Of a DNA stretch of 64,000 bases, positions 58,226 through 64,000 are shown in pieces. How positions within the stretch are numbered: the stretch's first letter is position 1; the number at the start of each line of letters is the position of its first letter. A program made the position numbers and the translations under genes. The stretch covers positions 46,323,656 through 46,387,655 of the forward strand of contig OY829539.1 in assembly GCA_963691705.1 (NCBI GenBank), written 5' to 3'. The notes under the pieces were generated by a model that made no database searches, was not told where the DNA came from, and saw only the letters and a list, made by a program, of their open reading frames with translations. The DNA comes from Viola odorata (lineage: Eukaryota > Streptophyta > Magnoliopsida > Malpighiales > Violaceae).

Positions 58226-60231
58226 ATTTTGATCCGATTTTGGGCTTCTTTAGGTTGGAAATAGTGGTGGTTGCCTTGAACCACATTCAGCAATGGGAAG
58301 GTAATGAAGATGCTAGCGAATTCCAAGCCATCATATTCTACATGCTTGTCGAATATGTTCGCTTCAAAGAGTATAAGCATATCTTCCATGATGGGTTTGT
58401 TTCCAATGCTCCCATGCCAAATAACTAATATAACGGTGAGAGAGAGTAGAGTAATTTATCCAAATCATTAGAAGCTTCTTGTGAAAAAAAAATAAAAATT
58501 GCTATAGGATTTCACAAGAGGACAATGACCGATTTTAGGAAGATCTTGGTCTTTATATGAGACACCGGATTGGAGTGTATAATATATCTGAGAGAGCACA
58601 TCTCTTCTATGTTATGAAGCTTTAGGATCCCTTACTGAGAGGTGCATAATATATGGTGGGCGCATCATGTTCTAATAGTCTATTTTAAATTCAACAGCGC
58701 CTTGCATCTTTCCGATGATGAGGAGGAAGATACAGATGATTACAACGATAATGATGACGAGAATGGGGACAAGGTTGGAGACAATTATTGGGCTAAGCTA
58801 CAAAGTTTCTTCACGTATGGCAGAAATTATTGAATTGAGGCAGTTAGTGTTGTTGTTTGAAAGTCGTTTGTTGATACTTTTGGTGAAAAAAAAAGTGTTG
58901 CTTATTATAGGTAGTTGTTTAATTAAGTGTTGTCAGCTTGTGTATTTTTGTAGGTTATTAAGTTAAGGATGCATGAACCACGTAGGGGTGCCATTTATTG
59001 TTACTGCAGGAAAAAAGTATTTACTCCCCTTTGGACGGTCAAACTCGTGGTTGTTCTCGCCAGTACAATATTCATCCTCGGAACCACCTATATGTCCTAG
59101 AAGCACTAGCTTTGTTTGATTTGCCAAGCGCAGGACCAAGATTCTCATTGAACTAGTTAATTCAAGTCTTGATGGATTGATAAACTGCTAGAATTGGTTG
59201 GATAACGAGTTCCACTAGTTGACAAAAAGTAGAGAAAAGTCAATAAACCATCATCTTCTTCAAAGGACTTCCAGTCATATTTACCAACAAGGATTATCAA
59301 ACCCTGATTCAATTACAAAATACTCAAATCTTTAAATTAATAATAAATAAAAAATACTGCTATTACTATTCACTTTCTTCATCTTTACAATTCATTAACA
59401 ACCCCCAAAATCCTCGACCACCTAAAACACCTACCACACATAAACCCCAAAATGTACACAATAAGCTTTTTTATCTACAATCGCTGCTGATCTTGATCTG
59501 CCGCCACCGAACCTCCATACACGGTCACATCTCCTTTTAGTTAGGTGGCAAAAACGTCTTCAAATATAGCAAGAAGAAACCTATAATGTGCTTTACAGTC
59601 TTCAACCCCTTCTCCGCTGAAACCAACTCAAACCATACTTGATCAGCATACTTCATCATAGTAGCTATCCTCCATCCATCGGTCTCCAAATTCGTGAGGA
59701 CCACCAACTCGCAGTGGATTATCCTAAAGCTTTTGTACTGGATTGTTTCATACTCTATCTCCACTCTCAAGGAGACAATTTGAGGACCCAATGTTGCCAT
59801 AATGTCCACCATATCATGTCCTGTCATTTCTCCTACTCCGATGTATCTCCCATATTATTGTTGGCGTTTTCCATTCTCTTTCTTAAATGTTGATTGATTT
59901 TTCTTCCTTTACTTTTTTATAATTGGTTGGGATAAATCAAGAATAAATTCCAGAATCAAAAGGTTGATGATAAACGCAAAGTGGTTTAATCACGCAAAGG
60001 GTTTACACACATCATATCAAAGGTACTTAGCACATTAAGACATATAAACTCAAATCGTGATCATTCCAATGGAAAGGTTAATCAACAAATTCTATAGTTG
60101 AATCTGGAGATTTCTTACACCACTTTATCTTAAAAAGATGAAATACACGGTTTTAAGACTTCAAATGATTATGTGAAAAGCTTGTTATAGTGCTAAAATT
60201 TTCAAATTTGTTATTCAATAGTATAAGATGA
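58226..60231. other. Low-information region, probably decayed repeat DNA
   Basis: Short frames occur (58240-58428 plus; 59537-59827 minus, 96 codons) but none has a family I recognise. The minus frame at 59537 reads through MATLGPQIVSLRVEIEYETI and could be a gene fragment. I do not call a gene here. Confidence 0.35.
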
Positions 60232-61568
60232 TGTTCACAAATAAATTGCGTATAGTGGTAACAGGGTTGAACTCAGGGACCAAGGGTAAAATGCTTAATT
60301 TTGTGTATGACTGGAAACACCAAACTGAAACAGTAACCAATGGGGAGTTTTGAGAAGTTGTTTAATTAATAACTAATGAAACAGAAACAAACAGAATAAA
60401 TATAAATACGAAATCAATGAGAGAAAGGATTCCTAGTAGAGATCTATCTCCGATTGCATTGCGGTTCGCTGGTCATCGGTGCAAGGATGTTCCGTTCCTA
60501 GTTTGTAGGCGTGCTATGGGGTTCAGGTACGTTTAGGACCCCTACTTTCCTTCGTAAGAGAAGTTACCCTAAGGTACATTTATGGGATAACCTTGACGCT
60601 CCGCCGTCCTCCAAGGTACATTTATGGAGACAATACTCAGAGGCCCATTAAGAGGATGAAAGACACACCTAGGGCGAGACACTCAGTACGTTCAAGGCAT
60701 TACCCTAATTGCTTATTTAACCTAGTCAGATAAGACCAGGAACTCGATTACTTCTGAGCTAGTTGCCTACTTTACCATGTAGCCTCACGTTAGTTATTAC
60801 TACAAGGATGACTATAATTATCTAGGTTCAATTACAAGTTGGCCAGACTTCTAACCAATCCTAGGTAAATTGACAAGTGAATGATAAATAAACAAATACA
60901 AACTGGGAAGTTATTAGAATCGTTTAGACCTCATAGCCATCCTAGCAACCTTCAATAATCTCTACTAAGAACAAGGAATTTAGCCACTCATAATAAAAAT
61001 GAAATAAACAAAATAATTAAATAGCAAAAGAAGGAACATAATAGAATACAAAACAATATCAATTGATACCGGCCGGAGCTAAAGCTCCAGTTTATTACAA
61101 GGCTGAAAAATGGTATGAGTCGCCACTAAAAGGAGGAGGGGAGGAAGAATAAGAGAGGAAAAAAGAAGAGGAGAGATGAGAGGAAGGATCCCCATTAAAC
61201 CCTAAAATTCTAAAGTCTTTATAGTAAAAATATAAAAAGGGAAATCCTAAGTCTAATAGAACTATGAAGATGGAAATATATCTTCCGCTGAGCTGGAGAA
61301 TTATGGGGATAAATGATCAGATTCGCTGGATTTTTTCTTTCATAAATTTCCTTTTCTGTCGCTAGCTCCTCAGCGTTTGCGAGTGATGAGCAGCGAGGCC
61401 TTGACGCTCGATGTTCATCAGAATCCGACTGAAAATGTGTGTTTCTGAGATTTTTCTTTTTCAAGTCCAAATATGTAAAAAGGAAAGGAACGAACGCAAA
61501 TCAGTAGTATCAATATCAAAAGTGGACTAGAAAAGGAGATAAAAATATGCATAAAATACACACTATCA
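60232..61568 (-). mobile_element. 3' LTR of a Ty3/gypsy retrotransposon
   Basis: On the minus strand a purine tract GTGTGGGGGAATT directly precedes TGATAGTGTGTATTTTATGC, a typical LTR start, at 61568. The LTR runs to ...TTTATTTGTGAACA at 60232, giving TG...CA ends and about 1337 bp. The polypurine tract and start are well supported; the far end is my best guess. The element's other LTR is outside the window, so identity and insertion age cannot be judged. Confidence 0.6.
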
Positions 61569-63765
61569 AATTCCCCCACACTACCCTAATGCTCACCCTC
61601 GAGCATTGCATTAAGTTAAAACTAAGAACAACTCTTTATCTAGAACACACGAAATCAATCCAAGCATTAAGAGAATCTGTCATTCACACACCCCATTTTA
61701 AACAATACACAACGCATGCCTAAGGAAGTATCTGTCTCAGACCCAAGGAATAACGACCCCAAGGATAAGACTTTCCCACACAAAGCAAGTCGCAAGTAGT
61801 CCTTACGAGATAAAGTGTATGCACCCACACTCAGAAACAAGGGTAGGTGTTTAACACTTATAAGAATGCAAATAACATAGCACAAGGGTCAGATTTACAA
61901 TTTCAATCCGAGTGAAAGTACACATGCATGGGCATTCTAATAATCAAAAGGACTTTGCGAAAAAAAGGGTAATGAAAAGTACACATGTATGTATGAGAGA
62001 GATGTACGAAAGAGATAAGCAATAGGGAGAAGGAGGAGAAGAAGGTAAAAAGAAGGAAGAGAAAGAGTCAGCTCAAGGACAAAAAGGATTCCTTAGCAAG
62101 AAAGAAGAGAATTCGATAGATGGTACCAATCAGCTAGCTGCAGCAGGGGCTAGATGCTCAAGTTCTTCATCCTTTGCTTGGAGATTCCTTCTTTGTATCA
62201 GTACTGACGACTCTTGCTGCTTCTACTATGCTTGCCTCTGCTTTTATTATTTATTTATTTATATATTTTTTTCTCTTTTCTCTTTTCTTATTCTCGATAT
62301 ATGAAATACAAGCAGTAGTAGAGCAAGCACAAATCTCTTTCTTTTTCTTTTCCTTTTTTGTTTTGGTGCAACAATCATTCGACTCACCATTTCACCATTT
62401 TTAACAGGTCCCATATGAAACTTTATCTCCCTCACACTTAGACCGTTCTCAATTTCTGTCTTTAGCCCCCGCAACAACCATCGATGGGTAACACCCACCA
62501 ACTAAGGAAGGGTCAAAAATAAAGGCTCAAGTGACTTAAGATTATAAAAGAATATAGAATGAGGGTAGGGGTCGGTGTCGAGGGCATGCTGATGGATGGT
62601 GAGAAATACAAAATGGTGCAAAGTCCAATGTTATTTTACTACTATCCCATGTCTAATGGTGCATATACCTTGAATATTATGCAAACCTAACTAGTGTCTA
62701 GTTATGCATTATCACACATGAAGAATATTGGCGTAAAGGCTCAATGTGCTCATAGGGTCATACAATTGACTACAAGCGTTTAGGTCTTGATTCAGATATA
62801 AGAGCAGGCAGGCAATAATCATGCATGTCAAATAAAGTGCGGTGAATGCTCAAATTAACTTAGATGCAGTGGAATGACATAGTATGCTCTATCTAGGGAG
62901 GTTTGAAAATGATGGGTAGTGTGCCAGCATAGCAGAGTTTTTACAAACCAAAGTTCACAAAAAGAAAATCCTAAGAAAGTTTGTCTAAAATTTGAAAAAT
63001 TTGCCCAAACTAAACACACAAAACAAACACATAAGTGTCCCTCCTCCACACTTAGGCAGCGCATTGTCCTCAATGCGAAGAAGGGACTCAAATAAGGGCA
63101 AATGAAAATAAAAATAGAAAAATAAAAGCCAAAAAAAGAAAGGAGTTCACTTGAAATTAAGTGTACAAAATTGTGCCCGAAGGCAAGAGAGTTGGGAGGA
63201 GGTGGAGAATGGATCAGAGCAGGGCAATGGTTTCCAATTGGAATGTGGCAGGGGTCATCTGGTCACCGGTGTGCTGTGCAGCAGGACCTCGATGCTCGGT
63301 GTGCTTTGAGTGGTCCAATAGAATCCTAACTGCAACAAAAAAGGTATGAGATCCCAACTGAAAAATCCTCTCCTAAAAATAATATATTCGGTTCTAATCG
63401 GAAAAGGATTTGAAAAAGTGGTACGGAGAAGGAAACAAAAATTCAGGTGAAAAAGGAAAGAAATAAAAGGGGTGAAAAAAGGAAAATAAAATAAAGGAAA
63501 GAAGAGAAAATCCGGGAGGAGATAAAATCAGGAAAATAAAGATGAAAATCGGAAAGAATAAAAAGAAGAAAGTTGGGAAAAGGAAAATTAAAAATAAGGA
63601 AAGGGAAAATCAAGGAAAGAAAATCTACTAGTGAAAAATTAGGAAAATAAAGTTAAATAGGAAAATAAAATAAAAGGAAATAAAAGAGAAAAGGGAAAGA
63701 AACGTGAGTTGCCTCCCACGAAACCCCTCTATTTAACGTTGAGGGCGCGACATTGATTGTTCGAA
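61569..63765 (-). mobile_element. Long non-coding region between integrase and 3' LTR
   Basis: About 2.2 kb without coding frames between the integrase stop and the polypurine tract. It starts (gene strand) with a hairpin-like GTGGGAGGCAACTCACG and includes a long purine-rich GGAAAATAAA-type region (63380-63700 on the plus strand). Long 3' non-coding regions of this layout are known from Tat-type plant gypsy elements. Confidence 0.6.
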
Positions 63766-64000
63766 TCACTCTAGATCCGGTGGCTCCGCCATGAGGGAAT
63801 GGAAACCCCCTTGGAACAGCTTCAATATGTGGTCACACACTTTGAAAATGAGGCTCGTGTTTATACTTTGAATCGCAACCACACCATGATTATACACCTC
63901 TGTGACAAGGTAAGGGTTGGTCAACCGAGACTTCAACTTTCTGGAAAATAGCTTAAGCCGAGAATTGTAAAGTAATTTTTTTTGTCCAGTATCAAAGGTC
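63766..64000 (-). CDS. Ty3/gypsy polyprotein, integrase C-terminus (partial)
   Basis: The last 78 codons of a pol polyprotein, open to the window edge. They read LLYNSRLKLFSRKLKSR, NPYLVTEVYNHGVVAIQS and FKVCDHILKLFQGGFHS, then stop. LLYNSRLKLFPGKLKSRW-G-P is the conserved integrase tail of plant gypsy elements; here SRLTNP replaces the usual SRWSGP, suggesting decay. Transcription runs leftward into the non-coding region and the LTR at 60232. Confidence 0.85.
   Translation of the reverse strand, partial: TFDTGQKKLLYNSRLKLFSRKLKSRLTNPYLVTEVYNHGVVAIQSINTSLIFKVCDHILKLFQGGFHSLMAEPPDLE

Noticed and set aside
59537..59827. 96-codon minus-strand frame
   Set aside because: No family recognised and no flanking exon could be joined; possible gene fragment but not supportable as a gene.

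Overview
The window is nuclear DNA from a flowering plant, most likely a eudicot. The evidence is intron-rich genes with AT-rich introns, plant-specific families (a QWRF/DUF566 protein, an endosomal NHX5/6-type antiporter, a nepenthesin-like aspartic protease), and many plant hAT, Mutator, Harbinger, Stowaway, SINE-like and Ty3/gypsy elements. I cannot name the species. There is no rRNA, CRISPR or prokaryotic signal.

Seven protein-coding genes can be modelled. In order they are: a UTP21/WDR36-type U3 snoRNP WD40 protein (+, 730-10158, 14 exons, 906 aa); a QWRF-motif microtubule-associated protein (+, 17071-19098, 5 exons, 447 aa); an NHX5/6-type K+/Na+:H+ antiporter (-, 28130-20866, 21 exons, 516 aa, with three U12-type introns); CCT3, the TCP-1 chaperonin gamma subunit (+, 29875-33660, 12 exons, 555 aa); a secreted A1-family aspartic protease (+, 34916-36470, 2 exons, 466 aa); a single-exon acidic protein with an N-terminal acylation signal (+, 37987-38784, 265 aa); and a WD40 protein of the C2A9.03 type (-, 52688-46550, 9 coding exons, 443 aa). 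In each multi-exon model the exon lengths sum to whole codons with no internal stop. The genes are ordinary housekeeping loci and do not form a pathway, although UTP21 (telo-box promoter) and CCT3 (cluster of TGGGCC site II motifs) both carry growth-linked promoter elements.

The gaps hold the unusual material. At 11317-16261 a Harbinger-type element contains an hAT element, which contains a second hAT element and a Mutator-like element; each layer can be delimited by its own target-site duplication. At 39562-42566 a Mutator-like element has been turned into a 3-kb palindrome. Both arms carry transposase sequence and the loop is about 160 bp, so a read-through transcript would fold into a long hairpin. 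This is the same architecture as maize Mu killer and is my leading candidate for something functionally new. From 43.4 to 46.2 kb there is a cluster of foldback MITEs. From 55.1 to 57.3 kb there are hAT elements, one with a transposase tail, and a foldback repeat. From about 57.9 kb to the end the window is mostly decayed retrotransposon, ending in the 3' half of a minus-strand Ty3/gypsy element (integrase C-terminus, long non-coding region, and an LTR at 60232-61568).

All calls are from reading the sequence. Exon borders rest on splice dinucleotides, reading phase and remembered family conservation, not on transcripts or database searches.
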